From contig NZ_JAKJSC010000009.1 in the NCBI RefSeq assembly GCF_029029525.1, forward strand, positions 80,289 through 144,288: 64,000 nucleotides of DNA, in the 5' to 3' direction. This stretch comes from Labilibaculum sp. DW002. GTDB taxonomy: Bacteria > Bacteroidota > Bacteroidia > Bacteroidales > Marinifilaceae. How positions within the stretch are numbered: the first letter of the stretch is position 1; every line of letters starts with the position of its first letter. The notes under the pieces are model-generated. The model was not told where the DNA came from, searched no databases, and saw only the letters and a list, made by a program, of their open reading frames with translations. Below, in pieces: positions 44,321 through 52,493 of the stretch. The position numbers were made by a program, and so were the translations under genes.

Positions 44321-45826
44321 ATGAAATTACCTAAATCGTTTTACAATTGGACTTCAATATTAGGAGCTAGCATAGCATCAATCACATTTTTCCTAATTGT
44401 CTTCTTTTTTGTAATCTCTGTTCTTTTCAATCAGGGAAGTTCTTACATGGGCTTAATAATTTATTTGGTATTGCCTGCATTTCTAATTATTGGCTTAATT
44501 CTAATTCCAATAGGAATGCTCATTCAGATTAGAAGAAAAAATAAACAAATGTTTATTGCTGAAGATATGAAGTGGCCTCGTGTTGATTTGAATGACCAAA
44601 AACATAGGAATGCATTCTCGCTATTTGTTATCATTAGTTTTATATTTCTCTTTCTATCCTCGGTAGGTAGTTACGAAGCCTTTGTTTATAGTGAGTCTGT
44701 AGAGTTTTGTGGAACACTTTGTCATTCGGTAATGGAACCAGAATATGCCACTTATAAAAAATCAGCACATGCTAAAGTTGCTTGTGTAGAATGCCATGTT
44801 GGAGAAGGTGCCGATTGGTATATGCGTTCAAAATTAAGTGGCTTGTATCAGGTTTATGCTGTTACTGTGGACAATTTTCCACGACCGATACCAACACCAC
44901 TCGCTAATTTACGTCCAGCTAGAGAAACCTGTGAACATTGCCATTGGCCAGAAAAGTTTTATCCTAAGCGAATCAAGAATCAAATCCATTTCTTGGCTGA
45001 TGAAAACAATACAGAATGGAATATTCAATTGACCATGAAAATTGGTCCCGATCATCACACGCAAAAATTATCGGAAGGCATTCATTGGCATATCAATCCA
45101 AATATCAAAATTGAATTTATGTCGGCCGATGAAAAGTCAGAATACATTCAGTGGGTAAAATACACCAATACTGAAACCGGAGAAGAACATATTTTTGAAG
45201 ATCAAATGATGCCGCCAGACAGTGCATTTTACGCAGATGCTAAACTACACGAAATGGACTGTATGGATTGTCACAATCGACCTTCTCATGGTTATTTATC
45301 TCCACCTGATTATATAGATGTATTCATGGCAAAACAGGAAATTGATCCTAAAATTCCATACATTAAATTTGCTGCTATGGAAGCATTAAAGGACACTTAT
45401 TCGACAAAAGATAGTGCCAACTTACTTATAGAACAAGTGATTCTCAATTTTTATAAAGAAAGCTATCCCGATATCGCAACACAATTTAATACAGCTATTG
45501 CAAAAGCAATTGAAGGCATTAAAACCGCTTATCATGAGAATACATTTCCAGAAATGAAAGTACGCTGGGATGTTTATCCCGATCACAAAAGCCATATGGA
45601 ATCACAAGGATGTTTTCGTTGCCACGATGATAACCACACCAGTAAAGATGGAAGAGTCATTTCAAAAGATTGCAATCTCTGTCATTCTATTACCGTACAA
45701 GGCACGCCAGATTCTTTACAAATGGCCTTCCCAAATCAAAATATGGAATTTGTTCATCCTGTTGATATTGGTACCGATTGGAAAGATTATTCCTGTGTTG
45801 ATTGCCATGCCTATTTATATCCTTAA
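44321..45826 (+). CDS. NapC/NirT-type multihaem cytochrome c
   Basis: The 501-residue protein has three membrane helices at about residues 12-38, 43-68 and 88-108, then a periplasmic region with seven haem-binding groups: an unusual CGTLCH (three residues between the cysteines), then CVECH, CEHCH, CMDCH, CFRCH, CNLCH and CVDCH. The first four follow the order of the NapC/NirT/NrfH quinol dehydrogenases, and the last three form an extension. It should take electrons from menaquinol and pass them to a periplasmic acceptor. A partner reductase is not adjacent, so the final acceptor is unknown. The CX3CH group is also seen in related proteins as far as I recall. Confidence 0.88.
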   Translation: MKLPKSFYNWTSILGASIASITFFLIVFFFVISVLFNQGSSYMGLIIYLVLPAFLIIGLILIPIGMLIQIRRKNKQMFIAEDMKWPRVDLNDQKHRNAFSLFVIISFIFLFLSSVGSYEAFVYSESVEFCGTLCHSVMEPEYATYKKSAHAKVACVECHVGEGADWYMRSKLSGLYQVYAVTVDNFPRPIPTPLANLRPARETCEHCHWPEKFYPKRIKNQIHFLADENNTEWNIQLTMKIGPDHHTQKLSEGIHWHINPNIKIEFMSADEKSEYIQWVKYTNTETGEEHIFEDQMMPPDSAFYADAKLHEMDCMDCHNRPSHGYLSPPDYIDVFMAKQEIDPKIPYIKFAAMEALKDTYSTKDSANLLIEQVILNFYKESYPDIATQFNTAIAKAIEGIKTAYHENTFPEMKVRWDVYPDHKSHMESQGCFRCHDDNHTSKDGRVISKDCNLCHSITVQGTPDSLQMAFPNQNMEFVHPVDIGTDWKDYSCVDCHAYLYP

Positions 45827-45913
45827 AATTCAAATTTGCTAATCGTACTTATTCTATTTGGATTTGTTCCATATAAAGAAGATCTTCGCATTTGGATAGA
45901 ACAGAAAAATAGA

Positions 45914-46309
45914 ATGAAGAAAGATAAATTAACGGGAGAAGAACTCCACGAATTAGGAATTAAGTGGGTTTACAAACACATCAAAGATGAATTTAAAATC
46001 TTGTCTGTGAACATTGAATTTGAAAAAAATCCACAAATATTAGCCAAGAAAAATGATGAACTGCATTTTATTGTGGTAAAAACAAGCACGTATCCTGATC
46101 TTGGCTCTTTAACTCCTTCTGCAGCGGAAGAAATCATCAAACACGCTGATAAACACAAAGCCAAAATTCTGTTTGCTAATGTAGGCGTTGCAAATGCGGA
46201 TACTAAAGATGAAAAGGAAATGCAATATCCTTTAAAAGGTGGGCAATACTATATCAATTTTACTGGTTTAAGTATTGAACCAAACATTCTGCAAAATCCA
46301 TTCGCTTAA
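45914..46309 (+). CDS. Small protein with possible restriction-endonuclease-like fold
   Basis: I take the ATG at 45914 (MKKDKLTGEELHELG); the frame is open up to a TTG at 45836, but that part looks like non-coding sequence. The 131-residue protein has a GEELHELGIKWVYKH helix and ELHFIVVKTSTYPD (residues 57-70), which resembles the helix and Glu-x-Lys strand of YraN/UPF0102 and other restriction-endonuclease-like folds, with Val-Val-Lys in place of the usual Glu-x-Lys. The similarity is weak and the nuclease residues are incomplete. It lies between the cytochrome gene and pdxH, 17 bp before pdxH, on the same strand. Confidence 0.6.
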   Translation: MKKDKLTGEELHELGIKWVYKHIKDEFKILSVNIEFEKNPQILAKKNDELHFIVVKTSTYPDLGSLTPSAAEEIIKHADKHKAKILFANVGVANADTKDEKEMQYPLKGGQYYINFTGLSIEPNILQNPFA

Positions 46310-46326
46310 GAACTAATTACACAAGC

Positions 46327-46965
46327 ATGAAGAAGGAAATCAGAGATATAAGGCACGAATATGGAGAAGCAGGATTAAAACGATCCGATATTTCTAAAGA
46401 TCCTTTTATTCAATTCAAAAATTGGTTTGAGAATGCGGTAGCCTTAAAATTACCTGATGCTAATGCAATGACTTTAGCAACTGTATCTGCAGAAGGAAAA
46501 CCATCAGCTCGAATTCTTCTTTTAAAAGATTTTAACGAAAAGGGATTTTGTTTTTTTACAAATTACAAGAGTCGTAAAGGATCGGATATCGAAGCTAACC
46601 CGAATGGTGCAATGGTATTTTTCTGGCCCGAATTGGAAAGACAGATTCGTATCGAAGGCAAAATTGAAAAATTAGAGCCAGAATTATCTGATGAATACTT
46701 TTTTGAACGACCACTTGGAAGTCGAATAGCTGCATCAGTTTCTCCTCAAAGCGATGAAATAGATAATCGAGAAGTTTTAAATAAAATGATTACTGCATTT
46801 CAATCGGAAAATGACGAGAATTTCCCCAGACCCAATTTTTGGGGTGGTTATCGATTAATTCCTGAGCTTTTTGAGTTTTGGCAAGGTCGAAAAAATAGAT
46901 TAAATGATCGATTTGAATACAATCTTGAAAAAAAAGATTGGAATTTAAGAAGACTTGCACCTTAA
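46327..46965 (+). CDS. pdxH: Pyridoxamine 5'-phosphate oxidase
   Basis: The 212-residue protein is a full PdxH: N-terminal IRHEYGEAGLKRSDISKDPF-like start (residues 7-26), AMTLATVSAEGKPSARILLL with the FMN-binding residues, GFCFFTNYKSRKGSDIEANP, FFWPELERQIRIEGKIEKL, and the C-terminal ELFEFWQGRKNRLNDRFEY. It oxidises pyridoxamine- or pyridoxine-phosphate to PLP with FMN and oxygen. The requirement for oxygen suggests the organism meets O2 at times. It follows the preceding small gene by 17 bp. The 3' region (46966-47141) has several hairpins. Confidence 0.97.
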   Translation: MKKEIRDIRHEYGEAGLKRSDISKDPFIQFKNWFENAVALKLPDANAMTLATVSAEGKPSARILLLKDFNEKGFCFFTNYKSRKGSDIEANPNGAMVFFWPELERQIRIEGKIEKLEPELSDEYFFERPLGSRIAASVSPQSDEIDNREVLNKMITAFQSENDENFPRPNFWGGYRLIPELFEFWQGRKNRLNDRFEYNLEKKDWNLRRLAP

Positions 46966-47141
46966 AACACTCCCTTGACAAGGAAAAAATAACTGTTCAT
47001 GCAAAAGACTAAAAACAACTTATTAGTTGGGGTTACCTTTTTACTTTAAACGGAATTAAAGGATAGGAACAGTGTCCATTGTTCCTAGTTTATGTATGTA
47101 GTTAAAATCACCCCTAGTTGTTGTCTGGGGGTGCTTTTTTT
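46966..47141 (+). ncRNA. Structured 3' region of pdxH, possible small RNA
   Basis: Directly after the pdxH stop come several hairpins: CCTTG/CAAGG (46974-46984), CAACT/AGTTG (47016-47029), TAGGAACA/TGTTCCTA (47064-47087), then a terminator at 47107-47141. No open frame spans it. It may be a long, structured 3' UTR or a 3'-derived sRNA. No promoter was identified. Confidence 0.3.
47107..47141 (+). terminator. Terminator of pdxH
   Basis: Stem CACCCCTAG / CTGGGGGTG (one mismatch) and eight T. The T-run touches the stop codon of the convergent PfkB gene. Confidence 0.85.
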
Positions 47142-48064
47142 TATAAGCGATATTTACTTGCTATACTTAGCGGTAAAAAATTATCGTAAATCATGCATAC
47201 TTCCTGTGAAAACTCAATTGCGAACTTCGCTAAATCTTCCAAATCTACATCAGTCATATTTACTAAAGTAGATTGTTGAATTCCATTTCGAACAATAAAA
47301 TATGCAATTGCAGCATTTACCGTATCACCTGCTCCAACCGTACTAACAGGATTAATAGCTGGAACTGAATAAAAATGAGATTCTGGATTGAATACAAAAA
47401 GTCCAAACTTATTGGCAGTATAAACCAAGCTTGCCTTAGAAAATTCATTTAACCACTTAAATGCCGAATCTCCATCTTTACAATTACAGATCAAATCAAA
47501 ATCTTCATTCGATGCTTTTACAATATCAGCCAAAGCCATATTCTCTTTAATGTAAGGCAACACATCGGGTAACATCGGAAGGTGCTGTGTTCTAAAGTTG
47601 GGATCATAAATAAGTAAAGCTCCTTTTTGTTTACTTTCCTTTAGAAAATCAAGTAAAGAAGATCTAAATTCCTTTTTGATAGCCAAAAATGATCCAAATA
47701 AAATAACATCACCTTCTTTTACACTATTTGGAAATGTAATTTTACTTTCGAGTCCTTTCCTTGTTTTATAAAAAGAGTAATCCGCATTTTTATTTTCATC
47801 CAAATAAGCCAAAGCTAAATTTGTACTTGTATCAGAAAAATAAGAAATGTGATTCGTATCAACCTTGTTATCTTGTAAAAAGTTCTTAATCTGATCACCA
47901 ACCCGATCGACCCCCAATTCACTAATAAAGGAAACCTGAACTCCTAACCTACCCAAACTAACGGATGAATTAAGAAAGGAACCTCCTGGCTTTGCCTCTA
48001 TTGGCTTTTCATTTTCAAAATAAACATCCAATACCGAATCTCCAATTGTATATACTCGACTCAT
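47141..48064 (-). CDS. PfkB-family carbohydrate kinase (fructokinase/ribokinase type)
   Basis: The 307-residue protein has the two PfkB signatures: GGSFLNSSVSLGRLG near residues 27-41 (N-terminal substrate region) and STVGAGDTVNAAIAYF near residues 238-253, with the catalytic Asp in GAGDT. The N-terminus VYTIGDSVLDVYFEN fits the fructokinase-like subgroup. It phosphorylates a sugar with ATP in the cytoplasm; fructose is the best guess. It is monocistronic and converges with pdxH. Confidence 0.88.
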   Translation of the reverse strand: MSRVYTIGDSVLDVYFENEKPIEAKPGGSFLNSSVSLGRLGVQVSFISELGVDRVGDQIKNFLQDNKVDTNHISYFSDTSTNLALAYLDENKNADYSFYKTRKGLESKITFPNSVKEGDVILFGSFLAIKKEFRSSLLDFLKESKQKGALLIYDPNFRTQHLPMLPDVLPYIKENMALADIVKASNEDFDLICNCKDGDSAFKWLNEFSKASLVYTANKFGLFVFNPESHFYSVPAINPVSTVGAGDTVNAAIAYFIVRNGIQQSTLVNMTDVDLEDLAKFAIEFSQEVCMIYDNFLPLSIASKYRL

Positions 48065-48482
48065 TAACTCCTAATTGCTGATTAACACCTTTTTTTGTGA
48101 AGCACAAGATACAAATTCCTTTATCAATCAATACTTCCATATTTTGGATATGCGCAATAGAAAATCTCTGTTAAAAGAGCAAAATTGACTCAATTTTAGG
48201 ATCGCAACTTAAAAAAGTATGATTTTCGGTTAATTTTGATAAAAAAAAGACTAAAATACTCAAGCTATTGAAAAATTATTTAATTTAGATACATTCTTAA
48301 TAAAATTCAAAACATCAAGCTTAAATCGTTTTCGCTTCCCCCTATTTAAGTCCGTTAAAAATAGCACGGTTAAATTGGAGAGTTTTGAACAATAGTACGG
48401 AATGCAGGAATTTTTGGAAGCTGAAAAAATAAAGGTAAATTTGGTTCCGTCATTCCCTCAAGCAAAAATAAATTGGAGACAT
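48065..48482. other. Divergent region between PfkB and PEPCK-type genes
   Basis: This 418-bp region, A/T-rich, holds a strong Bacteroidota promoter for the large + strand gene at 48413-48443 and must hold the kinase promoter too. It includes an 81-base open extension of the large gene that I consider untranslated. Confidence 0.6.
48413..48443 (+). promoter_or_regulatory. Promoter of the PPi-PEPCK-like gene
   Basis: TTTG (48413-48416), 19 bases, then TAAATTTG (48436-48443): both boxes exact and at the consensus distance. It predicts a start near 48450, which rules out the ATG at 48402 and supports the ATG at 48483. Confidence 0.7.
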
Positions 48483-51400
48483 ATGCAAAGTAAAAAAGCA
48501 AGCAAAATTGAAATTAAGCATAAGGAGGTAAAAGGCAATCAAAAAGATTTGATTCGCTATATCAACCTTCAGCTAGCAGCAATGGGGCAACCTATTTTTG
48601 ATGAAGAATCTGAAGATAAGAAAAATCAGTTATCTGATCCAAAGTTTATTCAACTAACCGATAGTCTTATCAAAAACTATCGTGCCAAGTCACGATTGTT
48701 AGCAGATCATCTTTGTCCTGCCGATCAACGTATTCAAAATTTCCTTAATGAATACTTAGAAGACGTTACAACTAATGTTGCTCAACTCCCAAATTCTACT
48801 TTTACTTTAGATCAAGAGGGAATTGCTCGCGAACTAAGTTTGCCACCTAATAAGAATGAACATCTAACTGAATATCTGAGTTCATATCGTATAAAACAAG
48901 GTGTTCTGCACAACCCTAAGCATGACAGAAGAACAACGAAAGGTTCTTTTCATATTGTAGAAGGAAACTTGCCTGCACCTTTGGATAAAATTGAATTACC
49001 TAAGATTGCATTTATTAAGTTTTTAGAATCTGCATTTAATCCATCAGACGAATTAAATACGCTTCCTTTTACTGCAACACAGGATGAGAAAGCCAAAATG
49101 ATGGTTTCTCTTTTACTGCGACCAGTTGTTTGTCCTGAAGTAAAAGGTGTTATCTCTAAAAAAGCAATGGAGGTTCGTTTCTTTGTTCCCGGAGCATTTG
49201 TTAGTAACCTCGATTTTGTTGAATCAATATTTGGTAACGCAGGCGATCCAAACCTACCATCAAATGATGCTGGTTTAGATATTGAACACTGGACAGGTCA
49301 TTCGGGTTGTATTGTTTTAGCACCTCAGCTTTTGGAACTGACCAAAAAAGAAATTGGTTTACCTCATTATGACGATGCGACAGAGCGTCAGCGTAACGAT
49401 GGTGTTTGTTGGAAAGAAGAAGGCGAACTTTATAATGGAGGACAACCTTTTAAAGTAACATGTAGAAGCGAAGAGGGTGTCGTTATTACACTTATTGCTG
49501 ATAACTACTTTGGGTACTCAAAGAAAGAGATTAAAACACAGATTAGTTTCTCCGCAAACCTTTATGGTTTGGCTGAAGAAGAGCACTCAGGCGGAGCGAT
49601 TGCATTTCCACGTAAAAACCTAGGTGACAATTTTGATGGTGCCCTTTACATGAAAAACGTATTGAAAAAACAATACAGTTTTGATGAAATGGTAAAAGAT
49701 TACGGCGAAACAATGGATGTAAAACCAGAAGGTTATGCCATTGATACGTCTAATGATCGCATTTACTACATTAACGAAAACACTTCAATTGATGTATACA
49801 AGAGTAAGGTAAGTTGGGTAAAAAATGAGAAGGAACAGTCAATTCGTTTGTTACCTGAACATTATTATGTGCATCCATCGGGATATAAGTTACATATGGA
49901 AAAGCACCCGTCAGCTCCTTCGTGGCGTTTGGTGAGTACTTATGCTGAAGGAACTTTCTGTCACAAACCATGTACGGTTTCTGGTGGAGGTAAGTCTGAG
50001 ATTTCAAAATCACTACTGAATGCTATTATCTATAGCTCGTTCTATGTTCAGGATATGGAGAAAGATTTCGATATGGCTGATCAGGTTTTTGAACATGACT
50101 ATACAAACCGTTGGAAAAATCATCCAAACAGAAAAGAGCCTTCAAGATCTTTATTAAGCTCTCAGCGATCATTAGGTTCTGTGGTGAAACTATTAACACC
50201 ATCAAAATATTACGATGCTTCTTACAACGAATATTTAGCATCAATTCCTGATCATGTAAAAGGCTTGGTTCTTTTCATTAAACGATTCTACCGTGAAGGT
50301 CGCACAGGTCGCGATTGGAGAAACTATTTCTCTGTCGATATGGTTAATGGTAAGAAAGGTCACGAGTTGCTTTATAATAACCGTAAGATTATTGCAAGTT
50401 ATTTACGTGTAGGTTTTGCTACCGATAATTCCTGGTTCCTGCATAAGCTACGTCAAGACTTTATTGCTTCGGCTAAAATTCAGATGGAAGATGATATTAC
50501 AGCTTCGGTTGTATTACCAACAAGCAGTCTTTCATACTTGAACGAAGCTTACGATAACAAGTCGGTTAAAATAACAACCAATTGTGAGCGTCGTTTCTTC
50601 CAGCGTCCAGATGAAGCGGTTCATAGAGGTTACGATAAGGAGGCAGAGGCCGATCTTTCAATGCGAGGCAATTTTACTTCGAACTACGAGCCAATGACCA
50701 AAGAAGATGGTCAGGAGTTAATGGCTGATGCTATTGGGTTCGATTTATATACCAAGCCTATTCAAGAATTGATTAAAGCTGGTGCTACAAGTAAAGAAGA
50801 TAATTACTTCATTACACCATCGCATACGCGTATTGTAAACGGAAAACCATCAGCAAATCCTCGTTACCTGCAAATTCGTCCTGATTTGGTTAATCCTATC
50901 GACGATAAGTTGGCAGAAGTTGGTGTGCGTTTGGCTAGAAAAATTCCATTGGATAAGCCGGTTCATCATCCGGTAAATGCGGTATTGCCAGGACGTCGTA
51001 ATAATCCGGCAGATAAAGAAGCAGGTATTCGTGCATTAAGTGTATACAACCCAATTCATTATCAGGAGTTGCCTGAGTTGTTTATGGATTTTATTTGTTC
51101 TCTAACAGGTAAATCGCCATCAACAACAGGAGCAGGTACAGAAGGTGCATTGACCAAAGGCCCTTTTAATATGTTGAGCCCCACTACCGATTTGAATAAT
51201 GCTTTATTGTCATACATTATAACAGGCTATCAGGGATTTACTTCAGCTGCCGGACATGTAGGTACTGAAAATCGTTTCGATCATGATGTTTCTTTATTGA
51301 TTCCGGAACTTTGGTGCCGATTGAGTGAGGAGAGTCGTGACCCAAAGCTTTTAATTGATGAAGGTTCTCTTGAGAAGCTGGATGATTTTGAATACAATGG

Positions 51401-51974
51401 CGAAAAAATTAATGCAAGTCGTTTAGGTTACCGTATCACCGAAGGCTTTTTATTCCGTTACCTGAATAGAATCTTTGATGAGCCTCAGAATGTATTCAAC
51501 GAAAGAATGTTGAAGCCGGAGATTCAGGATATGGAAGCTTATGTTGATGGAATCAAGAACATTGTTGAAGCTCAGGAAAAAGTAGCTGTAAATTACTTTA
51601 AGGATGACAGTATTTCTGCAGCAATTCCACCATTACAAGTTTTATTAAGCATTATGGCCTTTGGTCAGTATGATGGTAAGGATATTAGCGACCCTGAATT
51701 GCGTAAGCAGTTTGATCGTGAGCTAGTGATCAACTCTTCGTGGTATCAAGAGCGTTTGAAAAACAAGCAACAAATTGACATCAATTTCTACGAAAAGCAG
51801 ATTGCTTACTTAGAATCATTTATGGCAAATAAAGTTAATGCCGAATGGAATGATGAGTTGAGCTTAGAAGAACGTTTCTGGAACGCTAAAAAAGATCTTG
51901 AAAAGGTTAAATCTGAAGCATACTTAAAAAGTTTAGTTGGTACAATTGGTGCTGATCCTTTATTTAAGGCTTAA
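48483..51974 (+). CDS. Large protein assigned to the PPi-type PEP carboxykinase family
   Basis: With the start at 48483 the protein has 1163 residues (about 130 kDa), the size of the pyrophosphate-dependent PEP carboxykinases first identified in Entamoeba histolytica and Propionibacterium. Blocks that I remember as shared with that family are NPKHDRRTT, DDATERQRNDG, LYNGGQPFKV, IADNYFGYSKKEIKTQIS and EEEHSGGA. A P-loop-like GGGKSEIS lies near residues 501-508. No signal or membrane segment is seen. The enzyme would interconvert PEP, CO2 and phosphate with oxaloacetate and pyrophosphate, saving ATP. It converges with the lactate genes and has its own strong promoter and terminator. The call rests on memory of the family, with no search done; otherwise it is a conserved protein of unknown function. 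Confidence 0.65.
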   Translation: MQSKKASKIEIKHKEVKGNQKDLIRYINLQLAAMGQPIFDEESEDKKNQLSDPKFIQLTDSLIKNYRAKSRLLADHLCPADQRIQNFLNEYLEDVTTNVAQLPNSTFTLDQEGIARELSLPPNKNEHLTEYLSSYRIKQGVLHNPKHDRRTTKGSFHIVEGNLPAPLDKIELPKIAFIKFLESAFNPSDELNTLPFTATQDEKAKMMVSLLLRPVVCPEVKGVISKKAMEVRFFVPGAFVSNLDFVESIFGNAGDPNLPSNDAGLDIEHWTGHSGCIVLAPQLLELTKKEIGLPHYDDATERQRNDGVCWKEEGELYNGGQPFKVTCRSEEGVVITLIADNYFGYSKKEIKTQISFSANLYGLAEEEHSGGAIAFPRKNLGDNFDGALYMKNVLKKQYSFDEMVKDYGETMDVKPEGYAIDTSNDRIYYINENTSIDVYKSKVSWVKNEKEQSIRLLPEHYYVHPSGYKLHMEKHPSAPSWRLVSTYAEGTFCHKPCTVSGGGKSEISKSLLNAIIYSSFYVQDMEKDFDMADQVFEHDYTNRWKNHPNRKEPSRSLLSSQRSLGSVVKLLTPSKYYDASYNEYLASIPDHVKGLVLFIKRFYREGRTGRDWRNYFSVDMVNGKKGHELLYNNRKIIASYLRVGFATDNSWFLHKLRQDFIASAKIQMEDDITASVVLPTSSLSYLNEAYDNKSVKITTNCERRFFQRPDEAVHRGYDKEAEADLSMRGNFTSNYEPMTKEDGQELMADAIGFDLYTKPIQELIKAGATSKEDNYFITPSHTRIVNGKPSANPRYLQIRPDLVNPIDDKLAEVGVRLARKIPLDKPVHHPVNAVLPGRRNNPADKEAGIRALSVYNPIHYQELPELFMDFICSLTGKSPSTTGAGTEGALTKGPFNMLSPTTDLNNALLSYIITGYQGFTSAAGHVGTENRFDHDVSLLIPELWCRLSEESRDPKLLIDEGSLEKLDDFEYNGEKINASRLGYRITEGFLFRYLNRIFDEPQNVFNERMLKPEIQDMEAYVDGIKNIVEAQEKVAVNYFKDDSISAAIPPLQVLLSIMAFGQYDGKDISDPELRKQFDRELVINSSWYQERLKNKQQIDINFYEKQIAYLESFMANKVNAEWNDELSLEERFWNAKKDLEKVKSEAYLKSLVGTIGADPLFKA

Positions 51975-51997
51975 ACTAAATTTTCACAATAAATATA

Positions 51998-52030
51998 AAG
52001 GAGAACTCTTAATTGAGTTCTCCTTTTTTT
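51998..52030 (+). terminator. Terminator of the PPi-PEPCK-like gene
   Basis: Stem AAGGAGAACTC / GAGTTCTCCTT, six-base loop, followed by T-run. Confidence 0.88.
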
Positions 52031-52071
52031 ATGTCCTGAAGCTAAAGCTATTTTGAGTACACAATTGGGTA

Positions 52072-52190
52072 AAAAATATGCCCGTGATATAGGGGAATCA
52101 CGGGCAACAATTCTAAAGGGTTAATTAACCTACTAACCAACCTTTCGGTTGAACCTTTACAAATTCCTACGTTTCAATAAGAATTCGCTA
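52072..52190 (-). ncRNA. Candidate small RNA between the porin and PEPCK-type genes
   Basis: Read on the minus strand, the segment has a hairpin with a GNRA-type loop (CAACC-GAAA-GGTTG, about 52135-52150), a palindrome GGTTAATTAACC, and a closing terminator: GCCCGTGAT / ATCACGGGC (52080-52105) and a U-rich tail. A separate terminator already ends the porin transcript upstream (52376-52408), so this one needs another transcript. I found no exact -7 box, so the case is weak. Confidence 0.3.
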
Positions 52191-52375
52191 CTAAAGATAA
52201 AAAAAAAAATCAATTCTCAGTTAAAAATTGTTAAAATCCTAACTCTTTAAAACAATTCTATACTGAGCATAATTAAAATTCTAATTGCAACATCAATTAG
52301 AATAATACCTATCCCCCAACTTTGCTTAATCATAATAAAGACATTTACACATGTAAGAAATTACATTAGTACATA

Positions 52376-52408
52376 TCTAAAAATAGCCTTGAATAAATCA
52401 AGGCTATT
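52376..52408 (-). terminator. Terminator of the porin gene
   Basis: Stem AATAGCCTTGA / TCAAGGCTATT with a five-base loop, and a U-run on the minus strand; about 85 bases after the porin stop. Confidence 0.8.
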
Positions 52409-52493
52409 AAAACTAACAACTAGTTCATCACAAACTAGATTTCTAATGTACAAATTCGAAAAACAGACTTTCTTTCTTTATTTGTTACTATCC

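Larger units (their letters stand above)
51975..52493. other. Convergent intergenic region with terminators and possible small RNA
   Basis: These 519 bp lie between the PEPCK-type gene and the porin gene. They hold the + strand terminator (51998-52030), a minus-strand terminator-like hairpin (52072-52105), a possible minus-strand sRNA, and the porin terminator (52376-52408). No ORF is convincing. Confidence 0.65.

Noticed and set aside
45836..45913. TTG-started extension of the gene before pdxH
   Set aside because: Rare start codon and hydrophobic sequence unlike the rest; the ATG at 45914 is a better start.
48402..48482. Upstream extension of the PPi-PEPCK-like gene
   Set aside because: An exact TTTG-N19-TAnnTTTG promoter lies inside it, so it should not be translated.
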